Assembly: GCF_900129425.1 (NCBI RefSeq)
Contig: NZ_LT670817.1
Span: 5,704,001 to 5,768,000 of the forward strand
Direction: 5' to 3'
Origin: Bradyrhizobium erythrophlei
Lineage (GTDB): Bacteria; Pseudomonadota; Alphaproteobacteria; Rhizobiales; Xanthobacteraceae
Length of the DNA stretch: 64,000 bases
Within the stretch, counting starts at the first letter, position 1; every line of letters starts with the position of its first letter. The translations under genes and the position numbers were made by a program. Below, in pieces: positions 19,758-29,023 of this stretch. The notes beneath the pieces are model-generated. The model was given only the letters and a program-made list of their open reading frames with translations. It was not told where the DNA came from and did not search any database.

Positions 19758-20363
19758 CGGGCCGGGATTTGGGACCAACGGGTGGGCAGCGGGGGATCGC
19801 CCGGCTGTCCTACCACCATCTGCCCACCGGAGGTAACCCCTCATGCTGAGCATTGCGCCCTCGCGCGCGCCTCGAACCATGAGCCCACCCCCTCGCCCAA
19901 TCATGTGCGCAACTCCCGTTGCACCAGCGGCGACACTGCCGCCGACGCGGAGATCGACGCCTGCAACAAAATCATCGCGCAGAAAGCTTTCTCCGGCGAG
20001 CAACTTGCGACCATCCATTTCTGGCGCGCGGCCGGCTGCGACAAAAAGGGCCACTACGGCGTGGCCATATGCAGGTTTGTTTAGGCCCGCAGACATAGCA
20101 GTATGTCCATCCATTTCGCGCCTAAATTTGTTCGCAATTAAGTTTCGAAGTGTTTTGGGGTTGCTTCACCGCTTGGATTGGCCGGCGCTCACCAACATCC
20201 GCATCAGTTCGGAAATTGCGGCGGCGGCGACACTACGGACTGGGTGCACGACGACCTAAGCGAATCCAGCTCCCGATCATGCAGGGTCCGCCACCACTGG
20301 GTAAGGTCGGCGCACCAGCCATATGTCGGAAACCGTTCTTTTGAGATTGCGAAAGAGCCGGTC
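19758..20363. other. Intergenic stretch holding a TPR-like remnant
   Basis: No intact gene is supported here. The only recognisable content is the decayed tetratricopeptide-like fragment at 19911-20084. The remaining bases, with AT-rich patches around 20095-20160, probably carry the promoter of the wzz-like gene, but no clear motif is visible. Confidence 0.5.
19911..20084 (+). pseudogene. Remnant of a TPR-repeat protein
   Basis: A 57-codon stretch contains AADAEIDACNKIIAQKAFSG and then LATIHFWRAAGCDKKGHYGV. This follows the pattern of rhizobial TPR proteins (IAACT..I.SGK..G..LA.A..NRG.A...KGDYD.AI). It has no start or continuation and stops at 20084, so I read it as a decayed fragment. Confidence 0.45.
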
Positions 20364-21335
20364 ATGGACGAGTTTACGCTTAAACTCATCTTGCGATATT
20401 GGAGGCTGTTCGCAGTCATTGCGCTTGCCCTGTTTATCCTTGCAAGCCTGACGATCTTCACGCTTCCGCAGAACTACACCGTACGCTCCATCGTCGAGGT
20501 CGGCACACTCGTGGAACCTAAAGGCGCGAGCGGAGTGGACCGGCCAGAACCTATTGAACCGCCGGATCTAACCGCCAAACGAATTCAGGAGGTTTTTTTG
20601 CCAGATGAGATCGCGGCGCTAACCGACAGCGGCTCGCCGTCTGCCGGCGCGGCGAATTTGCAGAATATGAAAGCTGAGGTGGTTGGCCGCACAATCGTTT
20701 TTCAGGGCTCCACCAAGGCGAGCGACCAGACTGCGTACAAGAAACTGCAGCAACGGATCATCGATCGCGTGATGAGCGATCACGCAGCCATCACGCGCGC
20801 CATCCGCGAAGGGCTTAATCACAAGATCAAGTTACAACGCCAAAACCTTGATGACTTGGCCCAAGGCATCAAGGGCATCGAGGACGAAAGCAATCGACTG
20901 CAAAAGAGCGACGAAGAAGCTCGGGCAAGATTAACCGCACTGCGCGAGGAACTTACCCTAAGACAGAAGCAAACGCCCACTCCGCAAGCCGCCGGAGAAA
21001 GCACAGCCGACCAGACAGCGGACAGATTGCTTTACCTGCAGATCAACGAAAGCAGCGAACACAGAGGTAATCTCAACGCCGCCCGGACCCGCGTGCTGCT
21101 TGATGGCCTAACGACGAAATCCCTGTACGACGGGCTGGCAGAAACCCTGGCAAACAACGAACGCACCCTTAAGATGGTGAAGGACACGCATGTGATCCTT
21201 CCGCCGACAGCGATGTCCACTCCGGTGGGGCCAAGAAGGTTTTACCTGCTGACCGTTTCATTGATCGGTTCCATTCTGCTTTCCGCTGGAACAGTCTTGC
21301 TGTTCCACAGGGTTGCGCCTCTGCATAAATACTAG
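20364..21335 (+). CDS. Wzz-like polysaccharide chain-length determinant
   Basis: 323 residues from ATG 20364. An upstream in-frame ATG at 20178 adds 62 non-conserved residues. There is a transmembrane segment at about residues 15-37 (LFAVIALALFILASLTIF), then a periplasmic region with a predicted coiled coil at about 140-210 (LQRQNLDDLAQGIKGIEDES). A second transmembrane segment near the C-terminus ends the protein (FYLLTVSLIGSILLSAGTVL). This TM-coiled-coil-TM layout is that of polysaccharide co-polymerases that set O-antigen chain length. It is followed 122 bases later by a Wzy-like gene, which fits the pairing. Confidence 0.78.
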   Translation: MDEFTLKLILRYWRLFAVIALALFILASLTIFTLPQNYTVRSIVEVGTLVEPKGASGVDRPEPIEPPDLTAKRIQEVFLPDEIAALTDSGSPSAGAANLQNMKAEVVGRTIVFQGSTKASDQTAYKKLQQRIIDRVMSDHAAITRAIREGLNHKIKLQRQNLDDLAQGIKGIEDESNRLQKSDEEARARLTALREELTLRQKQTPTPQAAGESTADQTADRLLYLQINESSEHRGNLNAARTRVLLDGLTTKSLYDGLAETLANNERTLKMVKDTHVILPPTAMSTPVGPRRFYLLTVSLIGSILLSAGTVLLFHRVAPLHKY

Positions 21336-21457
21336 GTATCGGATCGCAATCCGCCTCGAGGCTCTGATTTCCGGCGAGGCAGCAACCGCTCGAGAAGCTC
21401 AGGCAGACCAGAGCCGCGAGAACAAGGCGTCAATTTTCTCCACGACCCGGTTGAACC

Positions 21458-22771
21458 ATGACCAGCTTTTCCGACCGCACCGAGGTGGGCGCCATCGTCG
21501 CCGCCCCGCACCCAGGACCGGGACCAGCTTTCCTGATCTATTTCCACATCGCGCTCTGCTGCGTTTCGCTGGTTTACGTCTCGCATTTTTATGGGGAATT
21601 TCATATCGCGTTCGACGAAAATCATGTTTATCAGGCAGCCGCGGCTGTCGCGCTGTGTGCGTTGATCTCGCCCTTCTTTACCCTCGCGCGCTTCAGCTTC
21701 GGCTACTATGTCGGCTTCTACCTTTACACCGCTGTCGTTGGCTTCATTTGGCTCAGCTTCTTCACGCCATTCAACTACGATCAGGAAACAGCGCGTCTTT
21801 CAGCTGTTCTATCGATCGTCGCGCTGCTCGTGCCCGCCCTGATGATCAGGTCGCCGATCCGGCAAATCTACGTGATTTCCGAGCGACAGTTCGAGCGCCT
21901 TCCCATCGTGATACTTTTTCTGACTGCGGCAATAATTGCAGTGGGCGCGGGCTATAACTTTAGATTGGTCGGAATTTCCGACATCTATTCGTTCCGCAGC
22001 GATATCCACCAGCCAAAGACGGTCGAATATCTGATCGGGATTTTTTCAAGCGCGCTGCTGCCGTTCGCATTTGCCTGCTTCGTTGAGCGCCGCAACATCT
22101 GGCTCGCAAGCGTCGCGCTTGCGTTTGCCCTGCTTTTTTATCCGATAACCCTGAACAAGCTTGCCTTGTTCTTGCCAATCTGGCTTGTCGCCATCGTTCT
22201 GCTATCGAGATTTTTCGAGGCTAGAACGGCTGTTGTGCTTTCCATTTTTATACCGATGCTCATCGGGCTCATTCTGATCGACGCGGTGGGCCTCGATGCC
22301 ATCATGTATTTTGGCACGGTCAATTTTCGAGCGTTCGCGATACCGGCGAGCGCGCTCGATCATTACCACCACTTTTTCTCGACCCATCCGCTGACGTATT
22401 TTTGCCAGGTGTCGTTCATGAAAGAAGTCGTCCGCTGTCCCTATAGCGACGATTTGTCAGTGGTACTGGAACGCGCCTATCGATTGGGGAACTTCAACGC
22501 TTCCCTTCTTGCCACAGAGGGCATCGCATCGCTGGGATCGCAACTGGCTCCCATATCCATACTGATATGCGGATTGATACTTGGCTTGGCAAACAGGCTT
22601 TCAGCAGGACTGCCGGATCGTTTCATTCTGTTATCCGGAGCTGCCTTTCCGCAGATCCTCCTCAATGTACCGCTCACGACAACACTGCTGTCACACGGCG
22701 CTGCTTTCCTGTTCCTGCTTTGGTACGTGATGCCACGCCAAAAGGCGGTTCCAGCGGACGTCTCGTCATGA
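21458..22771 (+). CDS. Polytopic membrane protein, candidate O-antigen polymerase (Wzy-like), copy 1
   Basis: 437 residues with roughly ten to twelve hydrophobic segments and few charged loops. One larger loop contains DHYHHFFSTHPLTYFCQVSF. It is clearly homologous to the gene at 54939-56261 across its length. Shared blocks include FSFGYYVGFY/FSFGYFVGFY, LSRFFEARTAVVLS/LSRIFEARTAVILS, LTYFCQ and LGNFNASL(L/F)ATEGIAS. Membrane topology, size and its place behind a Wzz-like gene suggest a polymerase. No characterised family is recognised, so the role is inference. Confidence 0.6.
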   Translation: MTSFSDRTEVGAIVAAPHPGPGPAFLIYFHIALCCVSLVYVSHFYGEFHIAFDENHVYQAAAAVALCALISPFFTLARFSFGYYVGFYLYTAVVGFIWLSFFTPFNYDQETARLSAVLSIVALLVPALMIRSPIRQIYVISERQFERLPIVILFLTAAIIAVGAGYNFRLVGISDIYSFRSDIHQPKTVEYLIGIFSSALLPFAFACFVERRNIWLASVALAFALLFYPITLNKLALFLPIWLVAIVLLSRFFEARTAVVLSIFIPMLIGLILIDAVGLDAIMYFGTVNFRAFAIPASALDHYHHFFSTHPLTYFCQVSFMKEVVRCPYSDDLSVVLERAYRLGNFNASLLATEGIASLGSQLAPISILICGLILGLANRLSAGLPDRFILLSGAAFPQILLNVPLTTTLLSHGAAFLFLLWYVMPRQKAVPADVSS

Positions 22772-22825
22772 TCGAGCGCCTGATGGATCGTCGCCCGGTA
22801 ACAGGCCTACCCCTCGCGACCGGAT

Positions 22826-23953
22826 TTATTTCCCCCACACCTCCTTCGCGACATCCACCGCGAGCTTCAGTTTCGCCCACTGCTCTTCCTCGGTGAGGAT
22901 GTTGCCCTCTTCGGTCGAGGCGAAGCCGCATTGCGGGGACACGGCGAGCTGATCCAGCGGCACGAATTTGGATGCTTCCTCGATCCGACGCTTGATGCCG
23001 TCCTTGCTCTCGAGTTGGCCGCTTTTCGAGGTGATGACGCCGACCACCACGATCTTGTTGCCCTTCGGCAGGTAGCGCAGCGGCTCGAAGCCGCCGGCGC
23101 GCTCGGAATCGTATTCGAGGAAATAGCCGTCGTAATTGGTGCCGGCCAGCATGGTCTCCGCCACTGGCTCGTAGCCGCCCGATGAGATCCAGGTGGAACG
23201 GAAATTGCCGCGGCAGACATGCGTGGTGATGGTCATGTCGGCCGGCCGCCCGGCGATCGCATAATTGATGATGCGGGCGTAAATTTCCTGCAGATTATCG
23301 GCGCCCTCTCCCCGCGCGCGCACCTTGGCGAGTTCGTCCTGGGAGCAGAGATAGGCCCACACCGTGTCGTCGAGCTGCAGATAGCGGCAGCCGGCGTCGT
23401 AGAACGCCTTCACCGCCTTGCGGTAGGTTTTCGCCAGATCCTCGAAGAACACCTCGATGTCGGGATAGATCTCCTTCGAGATCGACTTGCGGCCGCCGCG
23501 GAAATGCAGCACCGCCGGCGAGGGGATCGTCATCTTCGGCATCACATGCGCGATCTCGCACTGCTTTTTCAGGAACTTGAAATGCGCCAGCATCGGGTGA
23601 TCGTCGGGGAAATCGAGCTTGCCGATCACGCGCACCGCGTCGTGCCGGGTCTGGATGCCCGCGAACTGGATACCCTCGTCGGGGTGAAACAGTTCGCAGC
23701 CGGTCAACCTGGCGAGAAAGTCGAAATGCCACCACGAGCGGCGGAATTCGCCGTCGGTCGCGAGCTTCAGGCCGATTGACGCCTGCTTGTGCACGACCTT
23801 TTCGATCTCCATGTCCTCGACCTTGCGCAGATCGTCGGCCGTTATCTCGCCCTTCTCGAGCCTGGCCCGCGCCTCCTTGATCTTGGGCGGCCGCAACAGG
23901 CTGCCGACCTCGTCGGCGCGGAAGGGGGCTTTTGTTCTCTGCATGGTCTTCAC
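22826..23953 (-). CDS. MetE-like cobalamin-independent methyltransferase (YxjG/YxjH type)
   Basis: 375 residues corresponding to the C-terminal catalytic half of MetE. RADEVGSLLRPPKIKEAR starts the barrel. THVCRGNFRS and the late SPQCGFAST supply the His/Cys zinc ligands that activate the thiol substrate. Such short MetE homologues methylate homocysteine or related thiols with a methyl donor other than triglutamyl folate in some cases. It begins 11 bases after livF stops on the same strand, so it looks like the last gene of the liv operon. The start may be ATG 23953 or 23944. Confidence 0.85.
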   Translation of the reverse strand: MKTMQRTKAPFRADEVGSLLRPPKIKEARARLEKGEITADDLRKVEDMEIEKVVHKQASIGLKLATDGEFRRSWWHFDFLARLTGCELFHPDEGIQFAGIQTRHDAVRVIGKLDFPDDHPMLAHFKFLKKQCEIAHVMPKMTIPSPAVLHFRGGRKSISKEIYPDIEVFFEDLAKTYRKAVKAFYDAGCRYLQLDDTVWAYLCSQDELAKVRARGEGADNLQEIYARIINYAIAGRPADMTITTHVCRGNFRSTWISSGGYEPVAETMLAGTNYDGYFLEYDSERAGGFEPLRYLPKGNKIVVVGVITSKSGQLESKDGIKRRIEEASKFVPLDQLAVSPQCGFASTEEGNILTEEEQWAKLKLAVDVAKEVWGK

Positions 23954-23964
23954 TCCCGAGAATT

Positions 23965-24681
23965 CTAATGTGCCGCGGCACCGGAGACGCCGAGAAAGCG
24001 TTCGAGTACCGCGGGATCGGCCTTCAGGGCGGCACTCGCCGCGTCGTGGACGATCGCGCCGCGCTCCAATATCACAACGCGGTCGGCCAGCCCCAGAATC
24101 TTTTGTGCATTCTGCTCGACGATGATCGAGCAGGTGCCGCCGGCGCGGGTGATGGTGCCGAGCGCCTTCAACAGTTCCTCCACGATGATCGGGGCCAGCC
24201 CCTCGGTCGGCTCATCCAGCAAGAGCACCCTTGGATTGAGCGTCAGCGCGCGGCCGATCGCCAGCATCTGCTGCTCGCCGCCGGAAAGCTGGTTGCCGAA
24301 ATTGTTGCGGCGTTCCTTCAGCCGCGGAAACATCTCGTAAACCTTCGCCACGGTCCACGGACCCGGCTGCGCCACCGCGGTCATGTTTTCTTCCACCGTC
24401 AGCGAACGGAAGATGTTGCGCTCCTGCGGCACCCAGCCGATCCCCGCCCGCGCCCTTTGATCGGGGCGCATCGGCGTGATGTCCAGCCCGCCGAGGCTGA
24501 TGGTCCCGCCGAAGCGGCGGGTGATTCCGACGATCGAATTGATCAGCGTGGTCTTGCCGGTGCCGTTGCGGCCGAGCAACGCCAGCACCTGGCTTTCTGC
24601 GAGCCGCAGCGACATGCCGGGCAATACCACGGCTTCGCCGTAGCCGGCGCGAAGCCCCTCGATGCGCAACAATTCAGGCAT
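23965..24681 (-). CDS. livF: Branched-chain amino acid-type ABC transporter ATPase LivF
   Basis: 238 residues. Walker A GRNGTGKTT, the LivF-type QLSGGEQQMLAIGRAL signature and Walker B LLLDEPTEGLAP. It is one of two ATPases powering a HAAT-family importer. It overlaps livG by 8 bases and precedes the MetE-like gene by 11 bases, so all are probably co-transcribed. Confidence 0.92.
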   Translation of the reverse strand: MPELLRIEGLRAGYGEAVVLPGMSLRLAESQVLALLGRNGTGKTTLINSIVGITRRFGGTISLGGLDITPMRPDQRARAGIGWVPQERNIFRSLTVEENMTAVAQPGPWTVAKVYEMFPRLKERRNNFGNQLSGGEQQMLAIGRALTLNPRVLLLDEPTEGLAPIIVEELLKALGTITRAGGTCSIIVEQNAQKILGLADRVVILERGAIVHDAASAALKADPAVLERFLGVSGAAAH

Positions 24682-25426
24682 CGGCGGCCTCGCCGAGATA
24701 GACCGCCTTGACGCGGGGATCCCGCGCTACCTCGCCGGGCGGTCCTTCGACCAGGAGCGCGCCGTTGACCAGCACCGAAATGCGGTCGGCGAACGAGAAC
24801 ACCAGATCCATGTCGTGCTCGATCAGGAGCACGGTGACGTCGCGCGGCAGGGCTGCCACGGCCGCCAGAATGTCGTGGCGCTCGCTTTCGGGAACCCCGG
24901 CGGCCGGCTCGTCGAGCAGCAGCACGCGCGGCTTGGCGGCAATGGCGACCGCGATCTCCAGCAGGCGCTGCTTGCCGTAGGGCAACGTCGCCGTCAGTTC
25001 GTTCATGACGTCGAGCAGATGGAAGCGCGCCAGATTTTCCGCGATCTCGGCGTTGACGTCGTCGCGCGCGCCCATCCGCCGCCACCAGTCGCCGCCGCGG
25101 CCGAGACGTTCGGATACCGCCAGACCAATGGTCTCCAGCGGCGTCAGGTCGGCATAGAGCTGGTTGATCTGGAAGGTGCGCGACAGCCCGCGCAGCACGC
25201 GCGTGTGCACCGGCAAGTCCGTGATGTCGTTTCCCTCGAGCAGAATGCGCCCGGCATTGGGCTTGAGCACGCCGGTCAGGAGGTTAATGACGGTGGTCTT
25301 GCCGGCGCCGTTCGGCCCGATCAGGGCGTGGCGGGCGCCCCGCTCGACCCTGAGCGAGAGGTCGCGGGTGACCCTCAGCCCGCCGAATTGCTTTTCCAGC
25401 GCTTTTGTTTCCAGGGCGAGCGTCAT
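24674..25426 (-). CDS. livG: Branched-chain amino acid-type ABC transporter ATPase LivG
   Basis: About 250 residues from ATG 25426, a start chosen because it overlaps the livM stop by four bases and gives the family N-terminus (TLALETKALEKQFGGL). Walker A GPNGAGKTT, the LivG-type FQINQLYADLTPLETI region and Walker B VLLLDEPAAGV are present. In place of the canonical signature the text reads LPYGKQRLLEIAVAIA, which is usual for LivG. It is the cytoplasmic partner of LivF. Confidence 0.92.
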   Translation of the reverse strand: MTLALETKALEKQFGGLRVTRDLSLRVERGARHALIGPNGAGKTTVINLLTGVLKPNAGRILLEGNDITDLPVHTRVLRGLSRTFQINQLYADLTPLETIGLAVSERLGRGGDWWRRMGARDDVNAEIAENLARFHLLDVMNELTATLPYGKQRLLEIAVAIAAKPRVLLLDEPAAGVPESERHDILAAVAALPRDVTVLLIEHDMDLVFSFADRISVLVNGALLVEGPPGEVARDPRVKAVYLGEAADA

Positions 25427-26454
25427 GGCGCGTCGCCCTCGGGAACGGCGATGATGGTCTTTCGCCCGCCGAGTTGCCGGATGATCAGATTCGGCACCCA
25501 CAGCGCCCAGCGATGCAGGCGCGCCCGGCCGACCAGCACGATCACGACCAGCACGAGGCCGATCCAGAACTGCCAGTATTGCGGCGTGAGACTGGAAAAC
25601 AATTCCTGCAGCATCCGAAACACCACGGCGCCGATCAATCCGCCGTAGAGATAGCCGGTGCCGCCGATCACCAGCACCAGCATCAGGTCGGCCGAACGCT
25701 CGAACGAGAACACGTCGAGCGAGGCCAGCGCCGTGGTCTGGGTGAACAGCGCGCCTGCGATCCCTGCATAAAACGCGGCCAGCGTGTAAACCGCGACCAG
25801 GCGGCGGTTGACGGGGACGCCGATCGCCGCCGCGCGCAGCGGATTGTTGCGGATGGCGCGCAGCGACAGCCCGAACGGCGAATGCACGATCCGCCGCGCC
25901 ACGAGGAACAACGCGAACAGCACCCCAAGGGAGTAGAAGAAGCCGACCTTGCCGAACATGTCGAAAGCGAACAGCCCGAGGATCGGCTGCATCTCGATGC
26001 CCTGCAGCCCGTCGGTGCCGCCGGTGATGTCCGAGAAACGCTCGGCCAGCGCTTCCAGCAATAACGCGATCCCCAGCGTCACCATCAGCCGGGTCAGGTC
26101 GGCGCCCCTGATCACCAGGAAACTGGTGAGAAAGCCGAGCACCATGGCGATCAGGCCGGCAACGACCAGCGCCACCACGGGCTCGGTGATCATGCCGTGC
26201 AAAGCGAGCAGCCCGGCGGAATAGGCGCCGACGCCGAAGAACGCCGCATGGCCGAGCGAGACGATTCCGGCGTAGCCCAGGATCAGATCGAGCGACAGCG
26301 CAAATAACGCCAGTCGCAGGACTTCCGTCATGATCAGATAACGGGAGGGGAACAGGAACCCGCAGCCAAGCACGAGAATCCAGAACGCGATCTCGCTCCA
26401 GTGCCAGCGTGCGTGCTGCCTGGCGTGGTATCCGACGTCGGCTTGCGCGGTCAT
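25423..26454 (-). CDS. livM: Branched-chain amino acid-type ABC transporter permease LivM
   Basis: 343 residues from ATG 26454. Multiple hydrophobic helices, with the conserved LDLILGYAGIVSLGHAAFFG block, GLSLRAIRNNPLRAAAIGV near the centre and IGGTGYLYGGLIGA late. All are landmarks of LivM permeases. It lies 8 bases behind livH and overlaps livG by 4 bases. The same open frame continues upstream through livH, but that part is out of frame with the real gene. Confidence 0.92.
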   Translation of the reverse strand: MTAQADVGYHARQHARWHWSEIAFWILVLGCGFLFPSRYLIMTEVLRLALFALSLDLILGYAGIVSLGHAAFFGVGAYSAGLLALHGMITEPVVALVVAGLIAMVLGFLTSFLVIRGADLTRLMVTLGIALLLEALAERFSDITGGTDGLQGIEMQPILGLFAFDMFGKVGFFYSLGVLFALFLVARRIVHSPFGLSLRAIRNNPLRAAAIGVPVNRRLVAVYTLAAFYAGIAGALFTQTTALASLDVFSFERSADLMLVLVIGGTGYLYGGLIGAVVFRMLQELFSSLTPQYWQFWIGLVLVVIVLVGRARLHRWALWVPNLIIRQLGGRKTIIAVPEGDAP

Positions 26455-26462
26455 GGCTGCGC

Positions 26463-27332
26463 TCAACGGGCAGCAGTGCGGCCGAACAGGCCGTTCGGAC
26501 GCCAGATCAGGATCACGATCATGATGGTGTAGATCACGAACGGTCCCATTTTCGGCACGTAATATTTTCCGGCGACGTCGCCGATGCCGAGCAGCAGCGA
26601 CGCCAAAAACGGCCCGGTGATGCTGGAGGAGCCGCCGACGGTCACGACGATCAGGAAGTAGATCATGAATTTCAGCGGAAAATACGGATCGAGCCCGAGA
26701 ACCTCCGCGCTCAGGGCGCCGCCGAGACCGGCCAGACCGCAGCCGAAGGCAAAGGTGAATGCGAATACCTGCGGCACGTTGATCCCGAGCCCGCTCGCGG
26801 CGCGTGGATCGTCCACCGACGCGCGCAGCCGGCTGCCAAACCGCGTGCGCGCCAATACCAGCTGCAGCGCCGCGGTCAGCAGGCCACAGATCACGATGAT
26901 CATCAGCCGGTAACGGCCGATGCCGACGCCGACGAAATCGATTTGCCCTTCGAGCACCGCCGGAAGCTTGATGAAAACCCGCGACGATCCCATGATGTAA
27001 TCGACCGCCGCCACCGACATGAAGACGAGGCCGACGCTGAACAGCACCTGATCGAGGTGGCTGCGGTTGTAGAGATGCCGATAGAGCGCGCGTTCGAACA
27101 CCGCGCCGATCAGGGCGCTGGCGATAAACGCCATCGGCAATGCTGCGAAGAACGGCCAGCCGGATTGATTGACCAGAACCGCGCAGACATAGCCGCCCGC
27201 CATGGCAAACGCGCCGTGGGCAAGGTTGACGAAGTTCATCAGTCCGAGCGTGACCGCGAGGCCACAGGCGAGCACGAACAGCAGCATGCCGTAGGCGACG
27301 CCGTCGAACAGGATGGTGAACAGCGAGGTCAT
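26463..27332 (-). CDS. livH: Branched-chain amino acid-type ABC transporter permease LivH
   Basis: About 289 residues from ATG 27332. An upstream in-frame ATG at 27356 lies inside repeat sequence and is unlikely. The LivH landmarks are GLAVTLGLMNFVNLAHGAFA near residue 35 and RASVDDPRAASGLGIN in the central loop. The C-terminus ends with ILIWRPNGLFGR. It forms the membrane pore with LivM. Confidence 0.92.
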   Translation of the reverse strand: MTSLFTILFDGVAYGMLLFVLACGLAVTLGLMNFVNLAHGAFAMAGGYVCAVLVNQSGWPFFAALPMAFIASALIGAVFERALYRHLYNRSHLDQVLFSVGLVFMSVAAVDYIMGSSRVFIKLPAVLEGQIDFVGVGIGRYRLMIIVICGLLTAALQLVLARTRFGSRLRASVDDPRAASGLGINVPQVFAFTFAFGCGLAGLGGALSAEVLGLDPYFPLKFMIYFLIVVTVGGSSSITGPFLASLLLGIGDVAGKYYVPKMGPFVIYTIMIVILIWRPNGLFGRTAAR

Positions 27333-27357
27333 GGTGCCGGAGAACCTGTGATGCACT

Positions 27358-27454
27358 CGTCATTCCGGGGCAGCGCGCAGCGCTGAACCCGGAATCTTTC
27401 GCGATAAACGTCGAGATTCCGGGTTCGCGAGCTCAGCTCGCGCCCCGGAGTGAC
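27358..27454. repeat. Palindromic repeat between livK and livH
   Basis: The arms CGTCATTCCGGGGC...AACCCGGAATCT (27358-27396) and AGATTCCGGGTT...GCCCCGGAGTGAC (27414-27454) are complementary across a short loop. Each arm also has its own small palindrome (GCGCGCAGCGC, GCGAGCTCAGCTCGC). It sits within the liv operon. Such hairpins can stabilise the upstream livK message and lower permease expression, but that is inference. Confidence 0.78.
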
Positions 27455-27459
27455 CGGCG

Positions 27460-28641
27460 TCACTTCTTCGTCTTGCCGGGGTCCTTGACGGCCTCGAAGG
27501 TCGCAAATTCGACGTTGTAGAGTTCGCCGTCGACCTTCTCGACCTTGCGGATGTAGATGTTTTGGACGATGTCGCGGGTTTCCGGATCGATCGAGATCGG
27601 GCCGCGCGGGCTTTCCCACTTCATCCCCTTCATGGCTTCGACAAGCGCATCGCCACCGGTCTTGCCACCGGTCTTTTTCAGCGCCTCGTAGATGAGACGG
27701 ATGCCGTCATAGCCGCTCACCGCCATGAACCCCGGGCGGCTGCCGAAGGCTTTCTTGTAGGCGGCGACAAAGTCGTGGTTCTCCGGGGACGGATGCGCGG
27801 CGGAATAGAGATGCGCGGTGACGGTGCCCAGCGCCGCGTCGCCCATGCCGTTCAGGAGATCGTCGTCCATGACGTCGCCGGGGCCGATCACCTTGATGCC
27901 CGACTTGTCGAGCCCACGCTCGGCATATTGCTTCATGAAGTTGCCGCCCTGCCCTGCGGGCACGAACACGAACATGGCGTCGGGTTTGGCATCTTTCATC
28001 CGCTGCAGGAACGGCGCGAAATCAGGGTTGGCCAGCGGTACCTTGACCTCTTCGACGATCTGGCCGCCGCCGGCAACGAAATGCTCCTTGAAGAAATTGA
28101 GCGCGTCGTTGCCGGGCGCATAGTCGGAGGTCAGCGTCGCGACCTTCTTGATACCGTTTTTGACGGCCCAGTCGCCGATGATGGTGGAGGACTGCGCCAG
28201 CGTGAAGCTGGTGCGCACGATATAGAGGGAACGCTCGGTGATGATCGAGGTGCCCGCCGCCATCACGATTTCCGGTATCTTCGCTTGCGTCGCCAGCGGT
28301 GCTGCCGCCAGCGCGGCGGGCGTAACGCCGAAGCCGGCGATGAAGCTGACTTTGTCGTTGACGATCAGTTCCTGCGCGAGACGCTTGGTGTTGTCGGGGA
28401 GTGCTGCGTCGTCCTTGAGGATGACTTCGATCTTCTTGCCGGCGACGGTGTCGCCGTTCTGCTGCATGTACAGCTTGACCGCATTGTCGATCTGCTTGCC
28501 GGTCGACGCCTGGCCGCCGGTCATCGGCAGAATCAGGCCGATCTTCACGGTCTCCTGCGCCTGGGCGGGCGCCAGCGCAACCGCGCCCGCAAGCGCAAAG
28601 CCGGCTGCGGCCTGCGACAACGTCTTAGTGCCAATGAACAT
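27460..28641 (-). CDS. livK: Periplasmic branched-chain amino acid-type substrate-binding protein
   Basis: 393 residues from ATG 28641, which has GGGAG upstream on the minus strand. The signal peptide ends with LAGAVALAPAQAQE. The type I periplasmic binding fold follows: VKIGLILPMTGGQASTGKQI, VILKDDAALPDNTKRLAQEL and a late AVSGYDGIRLIYEALKKTG. It captures the ligand for LivHMGF. The ligand is not determined by sequence. The MetE-like gene in the same operon hints at a sulphur or methylated amino acid, but LivK-type proteins in Bradyrhizobium bind many compounds. Confidence 0.9.
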   Translation of the reverse strand: MFIGTKTLSQAAAGFALAGAVALAPAQAQETVKIGLILPMTGGQASTGKQIDNAVKLYMQQNGDTVAGKKIEVILKDDAALPDNTKRLAQELIVNDKVSFIAGFGVTPAALAAAPLATQAKIPEIVMAAGTSIITERSLYIVRTSFTLAQSSTIIGDWAVKNGIKKVATLTSDYAPGNDALNFFKEHFVAGGGQIVEEVKVPLANPDFAPFLQRMKDAKPDAMFVFVPAGQGGNFMKQYAERGLDKSGIKVIGPGDVMDDDLLNGMGDAALGTVTAHLYSAAHPSPENHDFVAAYKKAFGSRPGFMAVSGYDGIRLIYEALKKTGGKTGGDALVEAMKGMKWESPRGPISIDPETRDIVQNIYIRKVEKVDGELYNVEFATFEAVKDPGKTKK

Positions 28642-29023
28642 GAACGCTCTCCCCTGATCGGTTTCGTGCCTCGAACCGAGTCCCCGGCCCTTACTCACCA
28701 TAACCCGGATTTTTCGGTCGTGTCTTGGGGCGGGATGGCGACTCAGCGGCGGAGCATTGTCAATCGCGACGATGGGCGTGAATCGGCCGGAGTGGTGGGC
28801 TGTAAATTCATCGCCGGTCTGCTTGGCCGGCGGGCAGGTTCTTCACCCTGTAAGCTGCTTGGTATTCAGATACCCCAAATCTCCTGAATAAACCAAGTTT
28901 GCACTTTTAGGGGTAAGCTTGCTAATTCGGCGGCAAGGCGTCGCAAATACGAAAATTCGGCCGGCAAAGAGATTGCGGCATCCGGTCCAATTGGCACACA
29001 AGCAAGGTTGCGACGTTCTGAAA
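28642..29023. other. Divergent intergenic region between livK and the lipoprotein gene
   Basis: No gene is supported. The region should hold the livK promoter leftward and the lipoprotein promoter rightward. Its right part is comparatively AT-rich (around 28880-28960). No convincing operator or promoter pair is visible. Confidence 0.4.

Noticed and set aside
18717..20084. Long rightward frame antisense to the HTH-methyltransferase
   Set aside because: It is the mirror of a GC-rich coding region with Arg/Gly/His-rich composition. Only its last 57 codons, beyond the real gene, look protein-like, and they are listed separately as a TPR remnant.
25423..27363. A single 646-codon permease fused from livH and livM
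   Set aside because: The upstream half of that frame is out of frame with livH and reads as Arg-rich nonsense. livM starts at 26454 and livH is complete on its own.
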